From: Calditrichaceae bacterium
GTDB lineage: Bacteria > Calditrichota > Calditrichia > Calditrichales > Calditrichaceae
Direction of reading: 5' to 3'
DNA: 7,290 nt
Assembly: GCA_030592985.1 (NCBI GenBank)
Contig: JAUVIB010000157.1
Location: 1 to 7,290, forward strand
The notes below the pieces were generated by a model. The model was not told the origin of the DNA. It made no database searches and saw only the letters and a program-made list of their open reading frames with translations. How positions within the stretch are numbered: the stretch's first letter is position 1; every line of letters begins with the position of its first letter. The position numbers were made by a program, and so were the translations under genes. Of the stretch, positions 1 to 6,635 are shown piece by piece.

Positions 1-428
1 CCTCCATTAATTACCAGAACCGGATCCGTATTAATATTAACAGCAGAAATATTACTTATACCACTCTCTTTGTCATTTTCATCAATTGCGGTTACACGGT
101 ACCAATAACTATGAGCATTCTCCACGTTTTTATCCACATATTGTAATTGCGTGACCGGTAGTGTTGTCAGTAGTGCATACATGTTTTTTTCATGTTCACT
201 GCGATAAATTTTAAAAGATTTCAACCCCTCAAAATCGGGATTACTCCATTCCAGTGTAATACCGCCGTTGGCAATTTGAGCTGTTAAACGAAACGGATCG
301 CCTGAAGTATGTGGATTCTTCAAGTCAAAAGGATTGTCAGCTAATGGTTCGGTAGGTTTAGTCCCACAAGAAGCCACCAGCAAGGTCAACACAATTGTTA
401 TTATCACAATTATACTTAATTGTTTCAT
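1..428 (-). CDS. Fibronectin type III domain lipoprotein (3' end beyond window)
   Basis: This frame is open from an ATG at 428 to the window edge and gives 142 residues with no stop, so the C-terminus is missing. The N-terminus is a lipoprotein signal: MKQ, a hydrophobic stretch, then the lipobox LVASC with the lipidated cysteine at residue 21. A short Pro/Asp-rich linker (about 22-45) leads into a fibronectin type III-like domain at about 46-135, recognised by the strand patterns ITLEW, FKIYRS and YWYRVTAID. The last residues (VLVING) may begin another beta domain; that is a guess. An AAGG Shine-Dalgarno lies 8 nt before the ATG and supports the start. The gene follows the VIT-VWA gene by 32 nt and is probably in the same transcript. 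It likely sits on the outer membrane as a binding or scaffold protein. FN3 alone does not define a ligand, so the function is unknown. Confidence 0.82.
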   Translation of the reverse strand, partial: MKQLSIIVIITIVLTLLVASCGTKPTEPLADNPFDLKNPHTSGDPFRLTAQIANGGITLEWSNPDFEGLKSFKIYRSEHEKNMYALLTTLPVTQLQYVDKNVENAHSYWYRVTAIDENDKESGISNISAVNINTDPVLVING

Positions 429-460
429 TAAAAAAGCCTTAAAATAACACTGACGTTTAT

Positions 461-2503
461 TTATTTAACTAAATTAATCTTTACCGTGCTAACTACTTGA
501 TTTTGAATTTGTAAACTCACAAAATAGACCCCGCTTGGCAATAAATTCCCATAGAGATCCCGGCCGTTAAACACGATATTATGATATCCCGGAAACAAGT
601 CACTAATGTCAATCACCGCAACCAGCTGGCCCAAAATATTATAAATTTTCATTAATTTTACCATCCCCAGCGAAGATGAATTAATAAAGAGTCGTATTGT
701 TGTAGTCGGATTGAATGGGTTCGGATAATTTCCCATAATAAATGAGACCGGTACTGTTAGAATTTTCCTATCTTTATCCTCATTAATGCGCGTATATTCT
801 GTCTCATAATCCGCAATATAGGCCGTATAGCGGCAGCGAATACCGTATTTAAGACTTAGGGTGATGACACTGTCTTTAAGAGCCGGAGTTTCTCCGTAGA
901 CTTCTATTTCCTGTTCATAACCGTCAATCATTTCCTTCGCCCATAGAGATTCAGGCGATTTATTACCAGCGTTTTCCGTAGAAAAATCAACTTGCCAATC
1001 ATATTGGGTAGCCCCTTTAGTGCCATCGCCGGAAAGTGTTAGTTGGGTGGAACCCGGAGTACGATATCTCCCGGCAACATAAAAATATGAACCGGCAAAA
1101 GTAGTAGGATATTTTTGCGGTATTAATTGTGAAATGTCTTCCTTATCAAAATATAGCTGAGTACTTTTTAATATGGGTTGACTAATTTTATCAAACACCT
1201 CCACCATACCATCTTTTAAATTATCATCTTCATTAAAATAGGTAACAAAACCGTAGTTTAGAGCAGATGTCATTTCGAGTTTTTGACGGTCAATATTATC
1301 TCCGATACCAACACAAAATATTCCTGTTTGATAAGTATTATTCCCGGATATTTGCCGTGGGTCAAGTGGTGAACGACCATCTGTAAATACTAAAATGGAA
1401 TTACTATTATCATTATTTGTAAATTGCTGCATGGATGCCTGAATTCCATAATCCAATCGGCTTCCGTATTGGCCGGATACACCGGTTAAAAAATCTTTTG
1501 CACTATTAATATTATTTGAAGTCGCCGGAATAAGAGTTGTCTGCCATTTTGATACCAGGGAATTGAACAGTATAATATTGAAATAATCATTTTCGCTTAG
1601 CATATCTAAGGATTGAGAAATTGCCGCTTTGCTTTGTTCTAATTTATAACCGACCATCGCACTAGAGTTTCCCAATAAAAAGACGATACTCTTCGTAAAT
1701 ACATCTGTAGAAAAAGCTTGATTCTCAGGACGAACAAATAAAGTAAAATGTCCGTCAGTCGTATCATTATTTATGGAATATAAATCAACATCAAGTATCT
1801 CGTCATCCACCTGAAAATTAAAAACAAGATTCGTGGCGAGATAAGCCTTTTGCTTACGTATCCTTAATTTAATGTGATTTACTTCATTCTGGAGCGTTTG
1901 AAATTGGGGGAAAGCCGGTATATCGAATTGTGTAATATTTCGCTTGGTATGAACATCAAAATTAATTTCCAAATGATCAATGGGATGTTTTTCAAAATCC
2001 TTTGTATCCAACGGATATTTATAGGTACATTTACCTCTGTGATAGCTAAGAAGACTTATATAATGCAATTCAACTTTTTGAATAGCTCCCGGAGCTATTC
2101 GTTTTAATTTTATTTTTATACCGTTTCGTCCAATATATTTATTGACTAAAGCAGCTACTCCTCCGTCGCCTGTTCCCGGATTGGGAGATTGTTGTTGTAC
2201 TTTTAATATGGCGCGAAAAGTGGTGTCATTTCTGGTATAAAGCAATAAAGTTGAGCGTGCATCCGGAGGTAGTGGAAATGAAAAAACGGCGTCAATGGTA
2301 GTATTACCTTCATTTATAAACTCTTGATAAACAATAGTTTCAGCAGTTAATCCATTGATATTCACTGATACTTCGGTAACTTTTTTTCTAAGGAAATCCG
2401 CAGGATAAGCGCTTGAATCCGAAGGCATTAACAAGCCATCCGCAAAAATTGCAGATAAAGGGAATAATATAAAAATATAAATTATTAATGTATTGGTTCT
2501 CAT
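461..2503 (-). CDS. Secreted VIT-VWA protein with C-terminal sorting domain
   Basis: This 680-aa protein is numbered here from the ATG at 2503. A signal peptide covers residues 1 to about 21, with probable cleavage after SAIFA. A VIT (vault/inter-alpha-trypsin) domain spans about 35-155, with the hallmarks QEFINEG, FSFPLPPDA and RIAPG. A VWA domain spans about 266-440. Its MIDAS is degenerate: the usual DxSxS is replaced by GNSSA (278-282), and the usual threonine region reads GSRLD, while FTDG (373-376) is kept. A segment at about 520-566 (LWAKEMI, then SLKYGI and RYTAYIA) matches the conserved tail seen after VWA in VIT-VWA proteins. A FlgD-like sorting domain occupies about 591-680, opened by YPNPFNP and closed by SGVYFVSL. 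The protein is probably exported by a type IX-like route and held at the surface or released. It is related by architecture to inter-alpha-trypsin inhibitor heavy chains. A GTG one codon upstream (2506) is possible, but the ATG is better spaced from the ribosome site. The gene lies 14 nt after the upstream VWA gene. Confidence 0.93.
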   Translation of the reverse strand: MRTNTLIIYIFILFPLSAIFADGLLMPSDSSAYPADFLRKKVTEVSVNINGLTAETIVYQEFINEGNTTIDAVFSFPLPPDARSTLLLYTRNDTTFRAILKVQQQSPNPGTGDGGVAALVNKYIGRNGIKIKLKRIAPGAIQKVELHYISLLSYHRGKCTYKYPLDTKDFEKHPIDHLEINFDVHTKRNITQFDIPAFPQFQTLQNEVNHIKLRIRKQKAYLATNLVFNFQVDDEILDVDLYSINNDTTDGHFTLFVRPENQAFSTDVFTKSIVFLLGNSSAMVGYKLEQSKAAISQSLDMLSENDYFNIILFNSLVSKWQTTLIPATSNNINSAKDFLTGVSGQYGSRLDYGIQASMQQFTNNDNSNSILVFTDGRSPLDPRQISGNNTYQTGIFCVGIGDNIDRQKLEMTSALNYGFVTYFNEDDNLKDGMVEVFDKISQPILKSTQLYFDKEDISQLIPQKYPTTFAGSYFYVAGRYRTPGSTQLTLSGDGTKGATQYDWQVDFSTENAGNKSPESLWAKEMIDGYEQEIEVYGETPALKDSVITLSLKYGIRCRYTAYIADYETEYTRINEDKDRKILTVPVSFIMGNYPNPFNPTTTIRLFINSSSLGMVKLMKIYNILGQLVAVIDISDLFPGYHNIVFNGRDLYGNLLPSGVYFVSLQIQNQVVSTVKINLVK
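2080..2117 (+). terminator. Terminator-like inverted repeat inside the VIT-VWA gene, antisense strand
   Basis: Arms GAATAGCTCC (2080-2089) and GGAGCTATTC (2091-2100) are perfect reverse complements separated by one base. As RNA this gives a 9-bp stem with a 3-nt loop. On the plus strand it is followed by a T-rich run (2101-2117: G, TTTT, AA, TTTT, A, TTTTT). It therefore reads as a rho-independent terminator for transcripts running against the operon. It lies within codons for the RIAPGAIQ part of the VIT domain, so it could also be a coding coincidence. Confidence 0.35.
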
Positions 2504-2511
2504 CACGATAA

Positions 2512-2516
2512 TCCTT
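2512..2516 (-). promoter_or_regulatory. Ribosome binding site deciding the VIT-VWA start
   Basis: On the minus strand AAGGA starts 1 nt after the stop codon of the upstream VWA gene. It lies 8 nt before the ATG at 2503 and 5 nt before the GTG at 2506. The better spacing and codon favour the ATG. The closeness to the preceding stop suggests translational coupling. Confidence 0.6.
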
Positions 2517-2517
2517 T

Positions 2518-4872
2518 TTATTTTGTATAAATTATTTTTTGAATTGGAAGAACAGTTTTTATCCCTTTATTATTAAAAATAGTTTGAATAAAATATACAC
2601 CATTTCCTACAGATTTTCCTATGTTATTCTTTGCATCCCAGGTAGTATGAATTGATTCCTGCCCGGAATCAAATGAAAATTGCCTAACATTTTGTCCGAG
2701 AATATTAAAAATATTTACTTCACATTCTAATACCATTGGATTCTCTATATCAATATTAATAGAAGGATTAAAAGGATTCGGGTAACAACTTATTTGTGGT
2801 GAATCAATAGCTATCAATTTCTTTGTTTGTGGCGGTGTGAATTCAACAATGTCGCTGCCGCCCAATCCCGCGTAATGAATCTCAAGTTTAATTTCATGGG
2901 AAGCACCTTGCGCAGCGCTTGAGATATACGATGCTGCATAGGAACCACTTGCCGACATTCTTGAAATATCTAAAAGGATATCTTGAAAATTACCGGTAAT
3001 ATCATAAAATTCACCGCCGGTTGGAATAACGATGGGATCATAAAAAGAAGTTTGTTCTTTTTTTGTTCCTATACAATCTGTCACGATGGCTTTGGCCAGC
3101 ATTTTATTCACTACATCATTAACAGAAAATTGTGTAAATGAATTATTTATGTGATAACTGGCATCGGTGATCCATATTATTATTCTTTTTGCAGAGGGTC
3201 TGAAATCAAACTGTGTTGCTTCTACAAGTGCATCAAGTGAGTTCTCCGGATAATCTCCGCCGCCATGTGCATATTGTGGATTAACATATTGCTGGAATTC
3301 TTGAACATTAGAAGTAAAGTCATAAATGTTCTCTACTCTATCTAAAAAAGTAACCATACCTAATCGGAAATCAATGCCTTTGTAACTCAGGCTATCAGTA
3401 AACTCTACAATATTATTTTTAACACCATTTATCTCATCAGACATACTACCCGTCACATCCAAAACAAAAATAATATCAGCTTGATTAACCCCATTGCTCG
3501 TATCTTTCTCAATTGTAAAATCCTGAATACGGATTTGATCTTCATAAAGAAAGATGTTTCTCTCCTCCAGGCCGTTTAACAACTTTTCGGTTGATTCTTC
3601 CCTGGCATTAAATGTGAGATTGATTTTGGGAAATTTATCGGAATATATTGTATCAATTTCAACGATTAGTCCTGCATTTGAAAAAGGTGCGGCCGGGATA
3701 TAAATATTCCTGTATAATTGATCTATATACTGTCCACTACTTACAGCGTTTAATGAAATATTTATTATTTTATCTTCATAAATTTCAGGAATTTTAACAA
3801 ATGCATTTTTAAAAATTGTCTCGCCCGGATTGATGGAAAAAGAATCCGCTGAAACCCAATTATTAATTACTTCACCGCCGTCTATTTGCAATTTTATATT
3901 TTGAAAAGACACAGAAGCTGAATTAGTCACATCCACAAGAGAAGTTACTGAAGATGGAAAAAGTAAACTATTTTCTATTGACAGAAAATGAGGAATATCC
4001 GCGCGTAAGAACAAGCCATTTGGGAAATTGGGAGATAAAAGCGTTAAGTCCAGAGAAAAAGTAATTTTCTGCGATGGCATAACTTGTTTTTCATCCCAAT
4101 TCATTTTTATTGCCAGATCATACAGTTGGTTCAGTAAAACTTCCTGATTATTATGAAGATCAATCCAATTTCCCATATGGAGCTTATTAGGTAAGTCTGA
4201 TTCAAATGATAATTGTAATCCAATCCCTTGTGGAGAAAATTCACGTTCCCAGATATTTAGATTTTCAGGAATTGACGATTCAATTAAGGTGGTATTACTA
4301 ATTGGTGAGCCATTCATGAAGCAATACCCGTCACCCCATTTTCCGAGCGCCGGATCAAGCATCATCCCAAGTCCAATAGTATGTATTATTGTATCCAGAT
4401 TAGTTATTGAGCATTCGATATGGATTTTATCACCCTCATTATTTTGGATCATATCAAATTGTAACTCAATCGTAGAACTGTTATTGGAAATTAATCGAAG
4501 CGTATCTCCAAGTACAGATAGCTGCCGTGTTTGATTGTAAAAATAGAGTTCAGGGTGTTGAATGTTTCCATCCAGCATAAAGAATGGATAAGATGTCATT
4601 GCATAGGGATGGCCAAAAGCTAACTGACAATTATCATCAAGATTACTCGGTGAAACTCCATTGATCGTACCAATTGTAAAATAGCCGTTTGATAATAGTG
4701 TAAATTCGGTCATGTTATTCTTTAATATCGCAGAAGTAGTATTTCTTCCGGCAGACTTTAATAACGAAAGATCCTGGTTTTTGTCAAAATCAAGGTCATA
4801 TTTTGTCTTATCATAAGGCCATACATTTGTAACGAGCAGTAATAAAAATAGAATTATTGTATATTTTTGCAT
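2518..4872 (-). CDS. Secreted VWA-domain protein with intact MIDAS and C-terminal sorting domain
   Basis: This 784-aa protein has a signal peptide at about 1-19. A beta-rich region of about 55-290 with no family I can name carries FTIGTING, LAFGHPYAMTSYPFFMLDG and LGMMLDPALGKWGDG. A second beta-rich stretch runs to about 395. A lead-in segment at about 397-457 (NGLEERNIFLYEDQ) resembles the one often found before VWA in FCB proteins. The VWA domain spans about 465-640 and keeps its metal site: DVTGSM (472-477), GGGDYPE (537-543) and ITDA (568-571). GGGDxPE is a common VWA variant motif. The C-terminus (about 690-784) is a FlgD-like sorting domain opened by YPNPFNP (697-703) and carrying NGVYFIQ. 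The ATG has a strong GGAGG ribosome site 7 nt upstream (4880-4884). It is the first gene of the three-gene surface set and follows a 289-nt noncoding gap. Cation-dependent protein binding or adhesion is the likely role; the ligand is unknown. Confidence 0.93.
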   Translation of the reverse strand: MQKYTIILFLLLLVTNVWPYDKTKYDLDFDKNQDLSLLKSAGRNTTSAILKNNMTEFTLLSNGYFTIGTINGVSPSNLDDNCQLAFGHPYAMTSYPFFMLDGNIQHPELYFYNQTRQLSVLGDTLRLISNNSSTIELQFDMIQNNEGDKIHIECSITNLDTIIHTIGLGMMLDPALGKWGDGYCFMNGSPISNTTLIESSIPENLNIWEREFSPQGIGLQLSFESDLPNKLHMGNWIDLHNNQEVLLNQLYDLAIKMNWDEKQVMPSQKITFSLDLTLLSPNFPNGLFLRADIPHFLSIENSLLFPSSVTSLVDVTNSASVSFQNIKLQIDGGEVINNWVSADSFSINPGETIFKNAFVKIPEIYEDKIINISLNAVSSGQYIDQLYRNIYIPAAPFSNAGLIVEIDTIYSDKFPKINLTFNAREESTEKLLNGLEERNIFLYEDQIRIQDFTIEKDTSNGVNQADIIFVLDVTGSMSDEINGVKNNIVEFTDSLSYKGIDFRLGMVTFLDRVENIYDFTSNVQEFQQYVNPQYAHGGGDYPENSLDALVEATQFDFRPSAKRIIIWITDASYHINNSFTQFSVNDVVNKMLAKAIVTDCIGTKKEQTSFYDPIVIPTGGEFYDITGNFQDILLDISRMSASGSYAASYISSAAQGASHEIKLEIHYAGLGGSDIVEFTPPQTKKLIAIDSPQISCYPNPFNPSINIDIENPMVLECEVNIFNILGQNVRQFSFDSGQESIHTTWDAKNNIGKSVGNGVYFIQTIFNNKGIKTVLPIQKIIYTK

Positions 4873-4904
4873 ATCAGAACCTCCGGCTTTTTAAAATAAA
4901 CCAA

Positions 4905-4931
4905 TTTATACATAAGTAGTTGAATTCACAA
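4905..4931 (-). promoter_or_regulatory. Possible sigma70-like promoter for the VWA operon
   Basis: On the minus strand TTGTGA (4931-4926) is followed after 15 nt by TATAAA (4910-4905), about 32 nt before the ATG at 4872. The spacer is short and the AT-rich setting makes chance matches likely. The long gap and strong ribosome site make a promoter somewhere in 4890-5161 reasonable, but this exact site is weakly supported. Confidence 0.2.
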
Positions 4932-4995
4932 TCAGCGTTATCAAATTAGTGCAAAGCACACATACCAGCGTATAGAGAAGATAATCACAAAGGGT

Positions 4996-5017
4996 AAAAA
5001 AATCCAATTTTATTTGG
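4996..5017 (-). terminator. Weak terminator-like hairpin between the lipoprotein and VWA genes
   Basis: On the minus strand CCAA (5017-5014), a 6-nt loop and TTGG (5007-5004) form a 4-bp stem, followed after an A by seven T (5002-4996). This is the expected order of a rho-independent terminator for the lipoprotein transcript, but the stem is too short to be convincing. Confidence 0.22.
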
Positions 5018-5148
5018 CAAATATTGTTATAGAGCAGTATAATAAAAAGTTTTAAAAAATTTTGACGTTTACTGTATATTAAACTAAATATTTTACAAAT
5101 ACTTTGATTTCAGTCACATGGTTTTAATAATTTTTAAATAAATTACAC

Positions 5149-5166
5149 AATAAATGATCATTTATT
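5149..5166. repeat. 18-bp perfect palindrome over the lipoprotein stop codon
   Basis: The 18 bases are identical to their reverse complement (half-site AATAAATGA, centre GATC). They include the TAA stop of the lipoprotein gene (5162-5164). As RNA it would form a 7-bp AU-only stem with a 4-nt loop, which is weak. As DNA it is a symmetric site of the sort a dimeric regulator could bind. No T run follows that would make it a clear terminator. Confidence 0.6.
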
Positions 5167-5695
5167 CAATCCCGGCCCAGTCGCCATAACCGGCGATATA
5201 TATCACCTTCTTTTCATTATTAAAGTCAATGCTTACAGTGGCCGTTCTCTCATCGCTTCCCCAATGTGTGATGGTAGGCGTAAAAGGAGTTTCCTGCTCA
5301 TATCCTTCCTGCTCATGAAGCATAATTTCATTACCGTTACCATCGTCAACTCCTAAGCGGTAAACACTATAATGCAGATTGGGAATTTCTAAAGTAAAAA
5401 ATCGATGTTCACCTGCAGCAACCTTTTCCCCATCCTTTAATATATTATCACTCCATACACTATCAGGAATACTGCTATTATTATCGGATTTACCCATTGC
5501 CATAAGTTGGATAACGGTTATCGTATGTGTTGAAGTTGAATCATTAATAAATTTAACATAGAGCGTTTCCGGTTCATCCTCTTTCGTACCAGTCAGTTGA
5601 TCGCAACCCGATAAGACAACTAAAAATATCATAAATATTAACAAAAACTTGATAAATAAATTATTTACTACTCTCAATAAATCACTTCTTTTCAT
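5162..5695 (-). CDS. Hypothetical lipoprotein
   Basis: This 177-aa protein has a long N-terminal region: about 18 residues with several basic ones (MKRSDLLRVV), then a hydrophobic core, then the lipobox VLSGC with the lipidated cysteine at residue 31. The residue after cysteine is Asp, and an acidic stretch (KEDEPE) follows 7 residues on, resembling surface-export signals described for Bacteroidota lipoproteins; this is inference. The mature part is beta-rich: a YVKFIND strand, then SVWSDNILKDGEKVAAGEHRF and a VYRLGVDDGNGNE strand-turn. That layout (W..N.L..G..GE, then a D-D/G-N turn) suggests a small beta-sandwich. No catalytic motif is visible and I do not recognise a named family. The start is the ATG at 5695; the GTG at 5701 overlaps the ribosome site. 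The gene is 171 nt from menG and shows no functional link to it. Confidence 0.85.
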   Translation of the reverse strand: MKRSDLLRVVNNLFIKFLLIFMIFLVVLSGCDQLTGTKEDEPETLYVKFINDSTSTHTITVIQLMAMGKSDNNSSIPDSVWSDNILKDGEKVAAGEHRFFTLEIPNLHYSVYRLGVDDGNGNEIMLHEQEGYEQETPFTPTITHWGSDERTATVSIDFNNEKKVIYIAGYGDWAGIE

Positions 5696-5866
5696 AATCA
5701 CCTCACCATTTCTTTAAGATTTATCCGCCTAAATTTCCTTCACAAAATCGATCTTTACGCGGATTTTCGTTGATTATTATTTTAAACTCAATCATAGTTA
5801 ACTTTTTATATGGAATCTTGTTCCCAAAAATTACCATATTTATTTTTCATAGCACTTAAATACTCA
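5696..5866 (-). other. Spacer between menG and the lipoprotein gene
   Basis: This 171-nt AT-rich spacer has no clear terminator after menG. It holds an inverted repeat with arms GCGGAT and ATCCGC (5723-5728 and 5759-5764, 30 nt apart). It also holds a GGAA-CAAGA-TTCC mini-hairpin near 5815-5827 without a T run, and a 38-codon open frame (5721-5837) that lacks a ribosome site. A promoter for the lipoprotein may lie here, but no convincing -35/-10 pair was found. Confidence 0.4.
5698..5704 (-). promoter_or_regulatory. Ribosome binding site deciding the lipoprotein start
   Basis: GAGGTGA on the minus strand matches the 16S anti-Shine-Dalgarno over seven bases. GAGG ends 5 nt before the ATG at 5695. 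The alternative GTG (5699-5701) lies inside the site and could not be used with it. Confidence 0.65.
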
Positions 5867-6631
5867 TTACCCTTTTTCTCCTCTATAAATAACAGCAATA
5901 CCGTTCAATAATTTCCAATAATGAACATCACTAAATCCGGTCTCTTCCATTAATTCGATAAATGTTTCAATTGATGGAAAATTACCCACAGACTCCGGAA
6001 GATAGCGATAGGCTTCCGGATCTTTGCTTATCATCTTACCGATAAAGGGAAGAATAACATTAAAATAGAAAAGATATATTTTTTTAAATATTAGAGAAGT
6101 CGGCGTTGAAAATTCCAGAATTACCACTTTTCCCCGCGGCATTAAAATTCTATTCATTTCTCGTAAGGCATCGCTAATTATTCCCATATTACGTATCCCG
6201 AAGGCAATGGTAACGCCATTCATACAATTATTCTTAAGCGGCAGCTGTTCACCATCCGCATTTAAGAATGAAATACGGCTTCCCTGATATTTCAAATGAA
6301 TTTTATTAGAACCCAATTTCAGCATTTCCAGAGCGATATCAGCGCCAATAACCGTACACGATACCCTTTTACTTGTTTCGATAGCAAAATCCCCGGTACC
6401 GCAGGCTAAATCTAAAATTGCATCTCCTTCCTGAGGATCAAGTTTTGTTATTGCTTTTTTGCGCCAGTAGATATCGATACCACCACTTAACAGATGATTC
6501 AGCAAATCATAGCGATGTGCAATACCGTTAAACATATTCTTTACATATTTTTTACGCTCAATCCCGCTAACCGACGCCATTTTTTTCACCTTATCTCTAT
6601 TCACGTGATTATCATTCAATTTCTTCTCCAT
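5867..6631 (-). CDS. menG: Demethylmenaquinone methyltransferase
   Basis: It catalyses SAM-dependent C-methylation of demethylmenaquinone to menaquinone, the last step of the pathway, acting on a membrane-bound substrate. This 254-aa protein (UbiE/MenG family; members are usually about 230-250 aa) shows YDLLNHLLSGG and W47-type context (IDIYWRKK, about 41-59). SAM motif I is LDLACGTGDF (73-82). Other family blocks are VTIAFGIRN (140-148), a second signature RILMPRGKVVILEFS (161-175), and the C-terminal SKDPEAYRYLPESV (202-215). No key motif is missing. The outer ATG lies 4 nt after the menE stop, fitting translational coupling, but has only a weak ribosome site. An inner ATG at 6580 (237 aa, starting MASVSG) has a strong AAGGTGA site and keeps the whole conserved core, so it may be the true start. 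Ubiquinone use is not excluded by this enzyme alone, but the menE neighbour points to menaquinone. Confidence 0.96.
   Translation of the reverse strand: MEKKLNDNHVNRDKVKKMASVSGIERKKYVKNMFNGIAHRYDLLNHLLSGGIDIYWRKKAITKLDPQEGDAILDLACGTGDFAIETSKRVSCTVIGADIALEMLKLGSNKIHLKYQGSRISFLNADGEQLPLKNNCMNGVTIAFGIRNMGIISDALREMNRILMPRGKVVILEFSTPTSLIFKKIYLFYFNVILPFIGKMISKDPEAYRYLPESVGNFPSIETFIELMEETGFSDVHYWKLLNGIAVIYRGEKG
6586..6592 (-). promoter_or_regulatory. Ribosome binding site favouring an inner menG start
   Basis: AAGGTGA on the minus strand lies 5 nt before the in-frame ATG at 6580, codon 18 of the longer reading. The outer ATG at 6631 has only a GGTG-like match upstream. The 17 extra residues are hydrophilic and lie before the conserved family core. 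Confidence 0.5.
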
Positions 6632-6635
6632 CCAC

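Noticed and set aside
1874..2107. Plus-strand open frame of 77 codons inside the VIT-VWA gene
   Set aside because: It is antisense to a well-supported gene with clear domains, has no recognisable protein features and is explained as a frame shadow.
2504..2506. GTG as start of the VIT-VWA gene
   Set aside because: The adjacent ATG at 2503 is a stronger start codon and has better spacing from AAGGA; the difference is one residue.
4289..4534. Plus-strand open frame of 81 codons inside the 784-aa VWA gene
   Set aside because: Antisense to the real gene, no domain pattern, no supporting context.
4948..4960. Small hairpin GTGC-TTT-GCAC on the minus strand upstream of the VWA gene
   Set aside because: Only four base pairs and no T run or coding link; too short to call.
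5062..5090. Plus-strand promoter-like pair TTGACG, 17-nt spacer, TAAATA
   Set aside because: No plus-strand gene follows it, and the region is so AT-rich that such matches are expected by chance.
5379..5561. Plus-strand open frame of 60 codons inside the lipoprotein gene
   Set aside because: Antisense shadow; the minus-strand frame has a lipobox and a ribosome site and accounts for this DNA.
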